Shown: positions 8,208-17,731, counted from the first letter of the stretch. The stretch is DNA of 50,521 bases from Bacillota bacterium (GCA_023433405.1 JAEZCT010000081.1:1-50521), one strand, 5' to 3'. Notes: generated by a model from the letters alone, not told the origin. A program made the numbers and translations.

Positions 8208-9056
8208 ATGGCACAACAAATAGAAACACAGGGGCTAACCTTTGCGTATGAAACCGAGGATGAAACGCAGCGTCAGCTGGTGCTGGAGGGTATTACGCTT
8301 ACCGTTGGCAAGGGTGAGTTTGTGGCGGTGCTTGGTCATAACGGCTCGGGCAAAAGCACGCTTGCCAAGCATTTTAACGCCATATTGCTGCCGTCGGGCG
8401 GCAGGGTGACGGTGGATGATATGGATACCGCCGAGGAAGCCCTGATTTACGATATCCGCCAGCGGGTGGGGATGGTGTTCCAAAACCCGGATAATCAGAT
8501 CGTCGCCTCCATTGTGGAGGAGGACGTGGCCTTTGCCCTGGAAAACCTTGGCGTGCCGCCCCTTGAGATTCGCGAGCGGGTGGATGCGGCGTTAAACGAT
8601 GTGGGCATGTATGAATACCGCACCCGTTCCCCCTATCAGCTTTCTGGGGGACAAAAGCAACGGGTTGCCATTGCGGGGGTAATTGCCATGCGCCCCGCCT
8701 ATATTGTACTCGATGAACCCACCGCCATGCTCGACCCCAGCGGCCGCCGCGAGGTACTTAAAACCATCCGCAAGCTCAACCAAGAGTACGGCATTACCGT
8801 GGCGCTCATCACCCATTATATGGACGAAGCCGCGCGCGCCGACCGGGTGGTGGTAATGGACAGCGGCAAGGTGGTGCTCGACGGCACCCCCCGCGAGGTC
8901 TTTAAGCACATCGCAAAGCTTAAAGAAATCGGGCTTGATGTGCCGCAGGCCACCGAGCTTGCCGCGGAGCTGCGGGAAGCGGGGATAAGCCTGCCCGACG
9001 ATATCCTGTTTGAGGATGAATGTGCGGCTGCCATTGCGGCAGTATTAAAGGGTTAA
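8208..9056 (+). CDS. ecfA1: Energy-coupling factor transporter ATPase A1
   Basis: A 282-residue ABC ATPase of the ECF vitamin/metal transporter. Walker A GHNGSGKST (43-51), Q-loop FQNPDNQIV (91-99), signature LSGGQKQR (145-152), Walker B YIVLDEP (165-171) and the switch His in ITHYMDEA are all present. It pairs with EcfA2 as a heterodimer below the membrane protein EcfT and energises different substrate-binding S components encoded elsewhere. First gene of the ecfA1-ecfA2-ecfT-truA cluster, an order conserved in Firmicutes, where it often follows rplQ; here it follows a methyltransferase instead. Confidence 0.96.
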   Translation: MAQQIETQGLTFAYETEDETQRQLVLEGITLTVGKGEFVAVLGHNGSGKSTLAKHFNAILLPSGGRVTVDDMDTAEEALIYDIRQRVGMVFQNPDNQIVASIVEEDVAFALENLGVPPLEIRERVDAALNDVGMYEYRTRSPYQLSGGQKQRVAIAGVIAMRPAYIVLDEPTAMLDPSGRREVLKTIRKLNQEYGITVALITHYMDEAARADRVVVMDSGKVVLDGTPREVFKHIAKLKEIGLDVPQATELAAELREAGISLPDDILFEDECAAAIAAVLKG

Positions 9057-9106
9057 TACCGAATATAAACACAGGTAATACTCATGAGAGCCAGAAAGGC
9101 GAAGCT

Positions 9107-9985
9107 ATGACTACACCGGTAATAAAAACCGTGGGGCTAACCCATGTATACAACCAGAACACCCCCTTTGAAAAGGCCGCCGTCAATCACATCGACCTTG
9201 AGATAAACAAGGGCGAGTTTATCGGCGTCATCGGGCATACAGGCTCTGGCAAGAGTACGCTTATTCAGCACCTTAACGGCCTGTTAAAGCCCTCCTCCGG
9301 CAAGGTATACATCGACGGCGAGGATATCTGGGCCGATAAACAGCGGCTGCACCGCTGCCGCTTTCGGGTAGGGCTGGTGTTCCAGTACCCCGAATATCAG
9401 CTGTTTGAGGAAACGGTGGCAAAGGATATTGCCTTCGGACCAAAAAACATGGGGCTCTCTCCGGAGGAGATTGAAAAGCGCGTAGCCGAGGCGGCGGAGT
9501 TTGTGGGGCTTAGGCAAAAGCACCTTGACCGCTCTCCCTTTGACCTCTCGGGCGGGCAAAAGCGCCGCGCCGCAATCGCGGGGGTAATTGCCATGCGCCC
9601 CGAGGTGCTTATTCTGGATGAACCCGCCGCCGGGCTTGACCCCAAGGGACGGGAACGCATCCTCTCGCAAATACACCATTATCACGAGGCGACCGGCAGT
9701 ACGGTGCTGCTGGTATCCCACAGCATGGAGGATATTGCCCGCTTCGCGGGACGCGTGCTTGTGCTGGCAAACGGCGGGGTGCAGATGTTTGACACCGTCG
9801 ACCATGTGTTTGCACGCTCGGATGAACTGATCTCCATGGGTCTTGAGGTGCCGCAGATTACCCGCGTGTTTTTAAACCTTGCAAAGCAGGGCGTGGCGGT
9901 GCGCCGCAACATCTATAACATTGAGGACGCAAAGCAAGAGATTCTGCGTCTTTGGAACGAAAAAAACAAAACTGCTAAGGGGTGA
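9107..9985 (+). CDS. ecfA2: Energy-coupling factor transporter ATPase A2
   Basis: The 292-residue partner of EcfA1. Walker A GHTGSGKST (43-51), Q-loop FQYPEYQLFEE, signature LSGGQKRR, Walker B VLILDEPAAGLDP and the switch His in VSHSMED are intact. The YPEYQLFE form of the Q-loop is characteristic of EcfA2. An upstream in-frame start at 9020 would overlap ecfA1; the ATG at 9107 is preferred because GAAAGGCGAAG precedes it and the protein then begins like its family. Confidence 0.95.
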   Translation: MTTPVIKTVGLTHVYNQNTPFEKAAVNHIDLEINKGEFIGVIGHTGSGKSTLIQHLNGLLKPSSGKVYIDGEDIWADKQRLHRCRFRVGLVFQYPEYQLFEETVAKDIAFGPKNMGLSPEEIEKRVAEAAEFVGLRQKHLDRSPFDLSGGQKRRAAIAGVIAMRPEVLILDEPAAGLDPKGRERILSQIHHYHEATGSTVLLVSHSMEDIARFAGRVLVLANGGVQMFDTVDHVFARSDELISMGLEVPQITRVFLNLAKQGVAVRRNIYNIEDAKQEILRLWNEKNKTAKG

Positions 9986-9991
9986 GCCGCG

Positions 9992-10813
9992 TTGTTAAAG
10001 GATATCACGATTGGTCAATACTATCCCGGGGAGAGCGCGGTGCACCGCATCGACCCCCGTGTTAAAATTATCCTCACCACGGTGTATGTGGTTATGCTGT
10101 TTATCGTCAACAATATTATTGGTCTTGCGGTGGGGCTGTTCGTTTTGGCGGTGGGCTACGGGGTATCCAAAATCCCTGTGCGGCTTTTGCTAAAAAGCCT
10201 AAAGCCCGTTTTACCCATTGTGCTGTTCACCGCCGTAATCAACATATTTTTTGTAGAGGGCGCAGAGCTCATACGCTGGTGGGTCTTTAAGATTACGGCA
10301 GAGGGGCTTATGCTCGCGGCGGTGATGACGGTGCGCATCCTGTGCCTGATAGCCGGTACCTCCCTGCTTACCTACACCACCTCCCCCATTGTGCTTACCG
10401 ACGGGCTGGAGCGTTTGATGGCTCCGCTAAAGGTGATTAAGCTGCCCGTGCATGAATTAGCCATGATGATGACCATCGCCCTGCGGTTTATCCCCACCCT
10501 GATTGAGGAGACCGACAAGATTATGAGCGCGCAAAAGGCGCGGGGCGCGGATATGGAAACCGGCGGGCTGACTAAGCGCGCCAAGGCGCTGATCCCCATC
10601 CTGATTCCGCTGTTTGTTTCGGCCTTTCGCCGGGCGGACGAGCTTGCCCTTGCCATGGAATGCCGCTGCTACCGGGGCGGCGAGGGGCGCACACGCATGA
10701 AGCAGCTCAAGCTTGGCATGGTGGACGCGGTAAGTCTTGTGTTTTTTGCGTTATGTCTGGCCGCCGTAATCATCATAAATATCGCGGTGCCGTCGCTGTA
10801 CAATATCATGTAA
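9992..10813 (+). CDS. ecfT: Energy-coupling factor transporter transmembrane protein T
   Basis: A 273-residue membrane protein with about five to six hydrophobic segments. The N-terminal TIGQYYPGESAVHRIDPRVK matches the EcfT start region. The two coupling helices carry the Ala-Arg-Gly type motifs AQKARGAD (about 178-185) and ECRCYRGG (about 226-233) that contact the EcfA ATPases. Translation starts at TTG (9992), 6 bp after the ecfA2 stop and downstream of AAGGGG; the family N-terminus supports this start. Confidence 0.94.
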   Translation: MLKDITIGQYYPGESAVHRIDPRVKIILTTVYVVMLFIVNNIIGLAVGLFVLAVGYGVSKIPVRLLLKSLKPVLPIVLFTAVINIFFVEGAELIRWWVFKITAEGLMLAAVMTVRILCLIAGTSLLTYTTSPIVLTDGLERLMAPLKVIKLPVHELAMMMTIALRFIPTLIEETDKIMSAQKARGADMETGGLTKRAKALIPILIPLFVSAFRRADELALAMECRCYRGGEGRTRMKQLKLGMVDAVSLVFFALCLAAVIIINIAVPSLYNIM

Positions 10814-10842
10814 AACAAGAAACGCACCGGGGGGTGAGGGAC

Positions 10843-11634
10843 GTGGGGGATACTACCAGAGAAAAAGCCGCGGCGCGAACCCTATTGCTCACCCTGCGGT
10901 TTATTGGCACCCGCTACTGCGGCTCTCAGGTGCAGCAAAACGGGGTAAGCATAACCGAGCGTGTGCAGGATGCCATTGAGGCGGTGTTCGGCGAGCGGCT
11001 GCCCGTCAAGGGCTGCTCTCGAACCGATTCCGGCGTTCATGCCTTAGGCTATTGCATGAGCTTTCAAACGGAAAGAACCATTGCCTGCGACGCGGTGGTG
11101 CGCGCCTTAAACGGAAACCTGCCCCATGACATCGCAGTGACGGACTGCACCGAAACCACCGCCGGCTTTCACGCCCGTTACAGCGCAAAGGGCAAGGAAT
11201 ATTTATATAAGATTGATAACGGCAGGACGCGCGACCCCTTTTTGCACCAGCTTGCCTACTACTATAAATACCCGCTGGATGAAGTCCAGCTGGATACGCT
11301 GTGCGCGGCGTTTACCGGCACCCACGATTATGCCTCCTTTTGCAGCGCTCATGCCGGTGTTACGGATACGGTGCGAACCGTTTACGGCTTTCATGCCCGC
11401 CGGGAAGGCGACACCATCCTCCTCACCGTACAGGGCGACGGCTTTTTATACAATATGGTGCGCATTATGGTGGGCACCCTGCTGCGGGCGGTTGAAAACG
11501 AATGGAGCGGGGAGGATATCCGGCGGGTTATCCTTGCAAGGGACCGCGCGCAGGCTGGCATTACCGTCCCCGCGCAAGGGCTGTACCTTAATCGCGTATT
11601 TTACGACAGCGGCATGGATATACAATATAATTAG
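10843..11634 (+). CDS. truA: tRNA pseudouridine synthase A
   Basis: A 263-residue enzyme that converts uridines 38-40 in the tRNA anticodon stem to pseudouridine. The catalytic Asp is in the SRTDSGVHALG motif (Asp about 62). Later family motifs DPFLHQLAYYY, YASFCSAHAG and FLYNMVRIMVGTLL are clear. The open frame extends back to 10660 into ecfT, but GTG at 10843 behind GGGGTGAGG gives the usual family length and is chosen. Fourth gene of the ecf cluster, as in many Firmicutes. Confidence 0.93.
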   Translation: MGDTTREKAAARTLLLTLRFIGTRYCGSQVQQNGVSITERVQDAIEAVFGERLPVKGCSRTDSGVHALGYCMSFQTERTIACDAVVRALNGNLPHDIAVTDCTETTAGFHARYSAKGKEYLYKIDNGRTRDPFLHQLAYYYKYPLDEVQLDTLCAAFTGTHDYASFCSAHAGVTDTVRTVYGFHARREGDTILLTVQGDGFLYNMVRIMVGTLLRAVENEWSGEDIRRVILARDRAQAGITVPAQGLYLNRVFYDSGMDIQYN

Positions 11635-11842
11635 CGCCTTTAAAGCTGTTCCCAAACGCTTCTTAAAGGTCTGAGCCTCTTTAGGGCTTTTGCGGGGTAT
11701 GGTACCCGGACGTTTTTGCTTATCGTATCGGTGGGTGAATCCGGCTTGCGGCGTGGCTCGTTATAATTTATGAGCCACAGCACAACAGCCTTGCCGTCCA
11801 AGGGAGCCAGACCCTATTTATAACCAAGCAGGGGGTGTCCGC

Positions 11843-12994
11843 ATGCCGGCGGTGGCGGAGCTGAACGCCGAACGAAAAAAACGCGCCCGAGTAAGACAGC
11901 TAAAGCGAATGGCCCTGCTGTTCGTGCTGTGCCTGTTAATCCTCGCGGCGGTGTATGTACAGCCTATGCTGGAGGGGTTAAGCGCCTCCGACCTGTTTTT
12001 AGAGGCCTTTGCCACCGTGGGCAAAACCGGCAGCTTTCCGGTATCCCTGGTGGGTGAAACCGCGAGATCCATCGAGTTTATGAACGGCTCGGTGGCGGTG
12101 CTTACCGACTCCAATGTTCAGGTGTATTCCCGTGCGGGGCGTTCCTCCGCTACGGTGCAAAACGGCTTTGCCGGGGGTGTTTGCCGCGTCAGCGGCTCAC
12201 GGGGGGTCTTATACGGGGCGGGCGCCAAAAGGCTTATTTTGTTTGGCAAGGGCGGGGCGCAGGGGAGCGTCGAGCTTGACTATAACATCATCAGCGCGGC
12301 GGTCTCGGCCTCGGGGCGCGTCGCGGCCATTACATACGCCGAGCGCCACGCGGCAAGCGTACGCGTGTTCGACGCGAAATTTACCCCCCTATTCACCTGG
12401 TATTCCGCTGAGAACCAGGCGGTGGCGCTGGATTTTTCACCCGACGCCAACCGGCTCTGCGTCGCCACCATTGCGGCGGAGGGCGGCGGGCTTGTGTCGG
12501 CTATCAAGCAGTTTTCCATCGCGGGGCAATCGGAGCTTGGGGAAACCCGCCTGCCTGAAACCCTGCTGGTGGCGCTGCGATACACCCAAGAGGGGGTACT
12601 TGCGGTGGGCGACGACCGCATGGTGTATGTGGATGAAGCAGGCGCGCTAAAGGGCAGCTATTCCTATCAGGGCAAGCCGATCGCGCGCTACAGCCTTGCC
12701 GATACAGGTGCGGCGCTTGCGCTGGGGGATTATACCTCCGAGCGGCAGGTGAGTGTGGTTTCTCTTGCCAAAGATTGCACCGTAAACTTTGCCCTTGTTG
12801 TCAAGGAGCGTATTCTGGATCTATTTACCGATGGTAATTTCACTTATGTGTTGACGGATTCGGTGTTAAGCGTTTACAATCAGAGTGGGGCTTTGGTAAA
12901 CTCCTACCCCAACGACAGCGGTGCCGTGGGGGTGACGGCGGGAGGCGAGAGCGTATACCTGCTTATGCCCCACCTGGTAAAACGGCTGACCTGA
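11843..12994 (+). CDS. Membrane-anchored DUF5711-like propeller protein
   Basis: A 383-residue protein: a basic N-terminus (ERKKRARVRQLKR), one membrane segment at about 22-39, and an extracytoplasmic beta-rich domain of repeated blades such as SIEFMNGSVAVLTDSNVQVYS and VALDFSPDANRLCVAT, each resembling a WD40-like propeller strand set. This matches the DUF5711 family of Clostridia, whose function is unknown. It is followed by cvpA. GGGGGTG precedes the ATG. The 11635-11842 gap upstream shows no gene or clear terminator. Confidence 0.75.
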   Translation: MPAVAELNAERKKRARVRQLKRMALLFVLCLLILAAVYVQPMLEGLSASDLFLEAFATVGKTGSFPVSLVGETARSIEFMNGSVAVLTDSNVQVYSRAGRSSATVQNGFAGGVCRVSGSRGVLYGAGAKRLILFGKGGAQGSVELDYNIISAAVSASGRVAAITYAERHAASVRVFDAKFTPLFTWYSAENQAVALDFSPDANRLCVATIAAEGGGLVSAIKQFSIAGQSELGETRLPETLLVALRYTQEGVLAVGDDRMVYVDEAGALKGSYSYQGKPIARYSLADTGAALALGDYTSERQVSVVSLAKDCTVNFALVVKERILDLFTDGNFTYVLTDSVLSVYNQSGALVNSYPNDSGAVGVTAGGESVYLLMPHLVKRLT

Positions 12995-13097
12995 CGCACC
13001 GGGTGAATAGAATGGTGCTTGAAGGATTAACAATAAACAGGGAGCGCGCTTAAGGCCCTTCGGGACTTTATACAGCGGGAAAGGATTGGGATAGCAT

Positions 13098-13811
13098 ATG
13101 ACGGCATCTATTATCATCGATGCGATTTTTGCGGGTATTCTGCTCATTTGCATGGTGGCTTCCCTGCGGCGGGGCTTTGTGCAAACAATCCTTTCCATCG
13201 CCGGCTCAATTGCCGCCGCGGCTGTTGCCCTTTTTGCGGGGCGGCATATTTCACTGTATATTTACGAGCATTTGGTTGAGCAGCCCCTCTACAACAGCAT
13301 CCTAAAAAAGGTATTGACACTTGTGCCTACGGGTGACATTATAGGTAATGTAGAGGATATCGGTCTGGTTTTGCCGGATATGGTCAAGACGCTGTTTGAC
13401 AGCGCGGCGGCCGACGCGAACCACCGCATTGGAGAGACCCTTTCGGGTACCTCTGAGATGGTGACGCAGTCGGTGCTCGATAGCCTGGTTGGTCCGCTTG
13501 CCATAGCACTTTTGAATCTTGTGGTGTTCTTTGTACTATTCGGCCTTTTGATGGTTATAGTAAATATATTAGTCTCCATAGCGGGCAGAATCTTCGAACT
13601 GCCGGTTATCGGGGGCATCAACCGCTTTTTGGGGGCGTTGCTCGGGCTTGTAAACGGTGCGATTATCTGCATCTTTGCATCCGCCTTGCTGTCGCTTTAT
13701 GCCACGGTTACGGGGGACGCAAGCTCGGCGATTAACTTCGCTACGCTCGATCAAACCTTTATCGCCTCCCTGTTTATTCGCAACAACCCTCTGCTGCCTA
13801 TGCTCATGTAA
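13098..13811 (+). CDS. CvpA family membrane protein
   Basis: A 237-residue protein with four or more hydrophobic helices. The N-terminal pattern IIIDAIFAGILLICMVASLRRGFVQTILSIAG is the CvpA signature (helix, short R-x-G-F loop, helix), and a second CvpA-like pair follows at the C-terminus (GGINRFLGALLGLVNGAIICI). CvpA was named for colicin V production and is now linked to envelope homeostasis; the function in Clostridia is not known. An amphipathic central stretch (about 75-130) separates the two halves. AAAGGAT precedes the ATG. Confidence 0.82.
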   Translation: MTASIIIDAIFAGILLICMVASLRRGFVQTILSIAGSIAAAAVALFAGRHISLYIYEHLVEQPLYNSILKKVLTLVPTGDIIGNVEDIGLVLPDMVKTLFDSAAADANHRIGETLSGTSEMVTQSVLDSLVGPLAIALLNLVVFFVLFGLLMVIVNILVSIAGRIFELPVIGGINRFLGALLGLVNGAIICIFASALLSLYATVTGDASSAINFATLDQTFIASLFIRNNPLLPMLM

Positions 13812-13941
13812 TGCGCCGCCCGGTATTGCCTGCGTATTAATCGACAAATAATGACTTTTACAACTCGTTCACAAAATTTCTATGCCGCGGAAATACGAGT
13901 ATGCTAGCATGGCATATACTAATATGCAACAGCACACGTTA

Positions 13942-13971
13942 TTGCATGGCATTCTCCATCCGTGGTATACT
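13942..13971 (+). promoter_or_regulatory. Candidate promoter of pgsA
   Basis: TTGCAT (13942-13947), 18-bp spacer, TATACT (13966-13971), 140 bp before pgsA. The 13812-14111 gap otherwise shows only a GC-rich hairpin-prone stretch near 14030-14070. Confidence 0.5.
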
Positions 13972-14111
13972 CAAAGTAAAGCAAACTGAGGAAGTTTGGG
14001 CGTTCATTGGTTCGCCAATGCCGCATGGGCCGCCTTCTTTCTGGCGCCGCCTTTGGGCGGCGAGTGGACGCGGCATACAATTGGGAATATGACACTGACG
14101 GAGGATTCAAG

Positions 14112-14726
14112 ATGAAAGACCGCAAGCTCGAGGCCCTGAGCGTACCAAATATCCTATCCTACATAAGAATCTTGCTTGTGCCGGTATTCGCGGTGCTGTA
14201 CATGTCGGCGAATACGCAGGGCGAGTATCTTGCGGCGGCTCTGGTGCTGCTGCTTTCGGGTCTTACCGACCTGCTGGACGGTATTATTGCCCGACGGTTT
14301 GCGATGGTAACCGAGCTTGGCAAGCTGCTCGACCCCGCGGCGGATAAGCTGACGCAGGCCACCGTTGCCGTATGTCTTGCCATTCGCATACCCGGTATGC
14401 CGTTTTTGCTTGCCGTGTTTATTGTAAAGGAGCTGATTATGGCGGCAGCCAGCATCTTTTTAATTACAAAGGGCGGTAAAATTGACGGCTCAAAGTGGTT
14501 TGGCAAGCTTGCCACCGCTGTGTTTTACACGGTTATGGTGCTTATTATTGCCATGCCGGGCATTAGCGAAACGGCGCGCCTTATTATGATTGGCGGCGCG
14601 GCGGCGGTAATGCTGTTTGCCCTCATCCGATATATCCCCATGTTTTTTTCTATTCTGCACACCACAAAGTCCGAAAAGCCTGATGATACGGAGCATAAGG
14701 GTGAGGGCGGCGAAAAAAGCGCCTAA
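14112..14726 (+). CDS. pgsA: CDP-alcohol phosphatidyltransferase (phosphatidylglycerophosphate synthase type)
   Basis: A 204-residue integral membrane enzyme that joins CDP-diacylglycerol and glycerol 3-phosphate in anionic phospholipid synthesis. The full CDP-alcohol transferase motif D-x2-D-G-x2-A-R-x8-G-x3-D-x3-D is present (Asp53, Asp56, Gly57, Ala60, Arg61, Gly70, Asp74, Asp78). The N-terminal SVPNILSYIRI is typical of PgsA rather than PssA. GGAGG lies 8 bp before the ATG at 14112; the longer frame to 14007 lacks a site. The C-terminus is a charged tail. Confidence 0.92.
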   Translation: MKDRKLEALSVPNILSYIRILLVPVFAVLYMSANTQGEYLAAALVLLLSGLTDLLDGIIARRFAMVTELGKLLDPAADKLTQATVAVCLAIRIPGMPFLLAVFIVKELIMAAASIFLITKGGKIDGSKWFGKLATAVFYTVMVLIIAMPGISETARLIMIGGAAAVMLFALIRYIPMFFSILHTTKSEKPDDTEHKGEGGEKSA

Positions 14727-14849
14727 ACCCAATGGACAGCCGGGTGGTATTCCCTGTTACTTTACCTATGTGTCACGGCGCATGACTGCGAAGGCAAAAC
14801 CCGCCCTTCGCGTTCCGGTCGCCCTTGTCATAAGAAACGGAGTTAAGCT

Positions 14850-17135
14850 ATGTTATGTTCACGCTGCAAAAAGAGAATGGCGGTCGTATTTGTGACAAAA
14901 ATCGACGGCGATAAATCGGTGAACGAGGGGCTTTGCCTCACCTGCGCCAAGGAGCTTGGCATCAAACCGGTAAACGACTTGGTGGAGCAGATGGGCATTA
15001 CCGACGACGAGATGGAGAATGTCAGCAAAGAGCTTATGGAATTTATGGGCGGCAAAAACGAAGAAATGTTTGAGCAGGGCGGCGCCACAACCTTCCCGTT
15101 CCTGCAAAACCTATTCACCTCCGGGGAAGGCGGCAAAACCGACGACGCCCAAACCAAGCGCGCCGCCGAGCGCAACGCGGAGCGCCGTGCCAAACGCGAA
15201 AAGAAGGAGCAGGAGAAATCCCGCAAGCACCTTTGTGCCTATTGTGAGGATTTGACGCAGAAGGCGCGCGACGGCAAGATAGACAACATCATAGGCCGTG
15301 ATAAGGAGATTGGGCGCGTGGTGCAGATTCTTAACCGCCGCACCAAGAATAACCCCTGCCTTATCGGCGAGCCGGGTGTGGGCAAAACAGCCATTGCCGA
15401 GGGCATAGCCCAGAAGATTGTGGCGCAGGATGTACCGCCGCGCCTGATGGATAAGGAGATATTCTTACTCGACCTCACCGCGCTGGTGGCGGGCACGCAG
15501 TTTCGCGGCCAGTTTGAAAGCCGCGTGAAGGGGCTTGTGGAGGAGATTAAGCAGGCGGGCAATATCATCCTGTTTATCGACGAGGTGCATAACCTGGTGG
15601 GCGCGGGGGATTCCGAAGGCTCCATGAACGCCGCGAATATTCTAAAGCCCTCCCTTTCCCGCGGCGAGATTCAGGTGATAGGCGCCACCACCTTTAACGA
15701 GTACCGCAAAAACATTGAGAAGGACGCGGCGCTGGAACGCCGTTTTCAGCCTGTTGTAATAGAGGAGCCCACCGTAAATGACGCGGTGGAGGTTTTGCGC
15801 GGGGTTAAGCGGTATTACGAGCAGTACCATCGGGTGCAGATTGCAGACGAGATGCTGCGCGGCGTGGTGCTGCTATCCGAGCGCTATATTAACGACCGGT
15901 TTCTGCCGGATAAGGCCATCGACCTTTTGGATGAGGCCTGCTCCTGTGCCGCTCTTCGCAGCAAGGAGCTTGCGGAATACGATAAGCTGTCGCGCCTTTA
16001 TGAGATGTCTAAGCTTGAGGAAAGTGACCTTGAGCTTGACGAGCCGGAGCAGATGGATTATGAGCGGCTTGCCACGGTGCGTGCCCACACCCTGCAGCTT
16101 AAGGAGCGCATGGATTCCGTCGCCCCTGCCGCAAACGACGTAAGGGTGACCGAGGACGACATTGCCAAGGTTATTGAGCTGTGGACGGGGATACCCTCCG
16201 CAAAGATTAAAGAGAATGAGTTTGAGAAGGTGCGTGACCTGGAAGCGCACCTGAAGGCGAAGATTATTGGTCAGGATGAGGCTGTGGAGCTGGTTGCCGC
16301 GGCGGTAAAACGCGCCAAGGTACAGGTATCCGCAAGACGGCGGCCTGCCTCCTTTATCTTTGTCGGGCCTACGGCGGTGGGTAAAACCGAGCTTGTAAAG
16401 GTACTGGCAGGGGAGCTTTTTGATACGCCCGACCCCCTCATCCGGCTGGATATGTCGGAGTATATGGAGAAATACTCCATCTCCCGCATCATCGGCGCCC
16501 CTCCCGGCTATATTGGGTACGACGAGGCCGGCCAGCTTACCGAAAAGGTGCGCCGAAAGCCCTATTCCGTTATTCTGTTTGATGAAATTGAAAAGGCGCA
16601 CCCGGATGTGCTTAACATCCTGCTGCAAATTCTCGACGAAGGACGCATTACCGACGCCCACGGGCGCAAGGTGAGCTTTGAAAACGCGGTTATCATCATG
16701 ACCTCCAACGCGGGCTCCCAGTTCCAGGGCACCTCCATGGGCTTTAACAAATCTCAGGGTGAGCTTGCCAAGGATAAGGCGATGAAGGCGCTAAACGACT
16801 TTTTGCGCCCCGAGTTTATAAGCCGTGTGGATGAAATTGTTGTGTTTGGCCCGCTTACCAAGGAGAATTACGCAAGCATTGCGGCGCTGATGCTGGGTGA
16901 ACTGTGCGAGCCCCTAAAGGAACGGGGCATTACCTTCACTTGGGAGGACGCGGTTTGTATGCGTATTGCGGAGCTTTCCTTCGGCAGTAAAACCGGCGCC
17001 AGAGAGATCCGGCGCATCATCCGCAAATCGGTGGAGGATCAGATTGCGACCCTGATTGCGAATAACCCCGTCACCTACGCCACGCGCATGAAGCTTACGC
17101 TAAACGGCAGTGAGCTTGTAATAATTGGTTTGTAA
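14850..17135 (+). CDS. clpE: ClpE-type ATP-dependent Clp protease ATPase subunit
   Basis: A 761-residue double AAA+ unfoldase. The N-terminus is a Cys4 zinc finger (C3, C6, C29, C32), the mark of ClpE, in place of the ClpC N-domain repeats. AAA-1 has Walker A GEPGVGKT (173-180) and Walker B LFIDEVHN; AAA-2 has GPTAVGKTE and VILFDEIEKAH. A short middle linker (about 395-440) is smaller than in ClpC. TSMGFNKS is a plausible ClpP-docking loop of the [LIV]-G-F type, with Met first. It would feed damaged proteins to ClpP. No CtsR heptad operator is visible in 14727-14849. CGGAG precedes the ATG. Confidence 0.88.
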   Translation: MLCSRCKKRMAVVFVTKIDGDKSVNEGLCLTCAKELGIKPVNDLVEQMGITDDEMENVSKELMEFMGGKNEEMFEQGGATTFPFLQNLFTSGEGGKTDDAQTKRAAERNAERRAKREKKEQEKSRKHLCAYCEDLTQKARDGKIDNIIGRDKEIGRVVQILNRRTKNNPCLIGEPGVGKTAIAEGIAQKIVAQDVPPRLMDKEIFLLDLTALVAGTQFRGQFESRVKGLVEEIKQAGNIILFIDEVHNLVGAGDSEGSMNAANILKPSLSRGEIQVIGATTFNEYRKNIEKDAALERRFQPVVIEEPTVNDAVEVLRGVKRYYEQYHRVQIADEMLRGVVLLSERYINDRFLPDKAIDLLDEACSCAALRSKELAEYDKLSRLYEMSKLEESDLELDEPEQMDYERLATVRAHTLQLKERMDSVAPAANDVRVTEDDIAKVIELWTGIPSAKIKENEFEKVRDLEAHLKAKIIGQDEAVELVAAAVKRAKVQVSARRRPASFIFVGPTAVGKTELVKVLAGELFDTPDPLIRLDMSEYMEKYSISRIIGAPPGYIGYDEAGQLTEKVRRKPYSVILFDEIEKAHPDVLNILLQILDEGRITDAHGRKVSFENAVIIMTSNAGSQFQGTSMGFNKSQGELAKDKAMKALNDFLRPEFISRVDEIVVFGPLTKENYASIAALMLGELCEPLKERGITFTWEDAVCMRIAELSFGSKTGAREIRRIIRKSVEDQIATLIANNPVTYATRMKLTLNGSELVIIGL

Positions 17136-17199
17136 AAGAAAAATGTCCTTATTTGCGTATTTTGGTGAGTTTCACCCCTAATTTCACCGAGATAAACTA

Positions 17200-17229
17200 T
17201 TGACTCAGCGGCGGGTTGTGTGCTATAAT
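17200..17229 (+). promoter_or_regulatory. Promoter of the tRNA cluster
   Basis: TTGACT (17200-17205), 18-bp spacer, perfect TATAAT (17224-17229), 20 bp before tRNA-Gly. Confidence 0.75.
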
Positions 17230-17249
17230 ACAATCCGTCGCTGAAATGC

Positions 17250-17323
17250 GCGGGTGTTGTTCAATGGTAGAATGCCAGCCTTCCAAGCTGGATACGTGGG
17301 TTCGATTCCCATCACCCGCTCCA
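17250..17323 (+). tRNA. tRNA-Gly (anticodon TCC)
   Basis: Acceptor GCGGGTG pairs with CACCCGC, anticodon stem CCAGC/GCTGG encloses loop CTTCCAA giving TCC, T-loop TTCGATT is present and CCA is encoded (17321-17323). First gene of the tRNA cluster. Confidence 0.95.
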
Positions 17324-17384
17324 TTTTTTCGGGGGGGAAAACCCTTCGCACGCAGTTTAGGCTGCGCCGCGTAAGGAACAATAA

Positions 17385-17461
17385 GTGCCTGTAGCTCAGC
17401 TGGATAGAGCATCCGCCTTCTAAGCGGAGGGTCGTGGGTTCGAGTCCCCCCAGGCGCGCCA
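17385..17461 (+). tRNA. tRNA-Arg (anticodon TCT)
   Basis: Acceptor GTGCCTG pairs with CAGGCGC (one G-T pair), anticodon stem TCCGC/GCGGA with loop CTTCTAA giving TCT, T-loop TTCGAGT, encoded CCA (17459-17461). Confidence 0.95.
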
Positions 17462-17466
17462 TATGT

Positions 17467-17544
<78 letters not shown>

Positions 17545-17551
17545 ATACAAA

Positions 17552-17606
17552 AATACATGCGCTTGTCCCCGCGTATAACCGCTAGGGCGGGCGCATGTAT
17601 TTTTTA
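17552..17606 (+). terminator. Terminator after tRNA-His
   Basis: AATACATGCGC pairs with GCGCATGTATT across a GC-rich loop and is followed by a T run (about 17600-17605). It separates the Gly-Arg-His transcript from tRNA-Gln. Confidence 0.75.
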
Positions 17607-17618
17607 TACTATTACTTA

Positions 17619-17718
17619 TACTAATATCCGATTTAAAAGAGTATAAAAATCAAGTGAAAAGCTTTAATTTATGGGTTTTCACGCGGATTTTTATCGACTC
17701 TTTTTAAGGGGATTAGTA
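17619..17718. repeat. 100-bp imperfect palindrome, copy 2
   Basis: Second copy of the palindrome at 49-147, here outside any R element, directly upstream of tRNA-Gln. Compared with copy 1, GTGT/ACAC has become GAGT/ACTC and GTAAAA/TTTTAC has become GTGAAA/TTTCAC, so both arms changed together. Confidence 0.8.
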
Positions 17719-17731
17719 TTATAACCGATAT

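Noticed and set aside
14727..14849. CtsR-type operator before clpE
   Set aside because: No tandem GGTCAAA-type heptads are present, so heat-shock control by CtsR is not supported.
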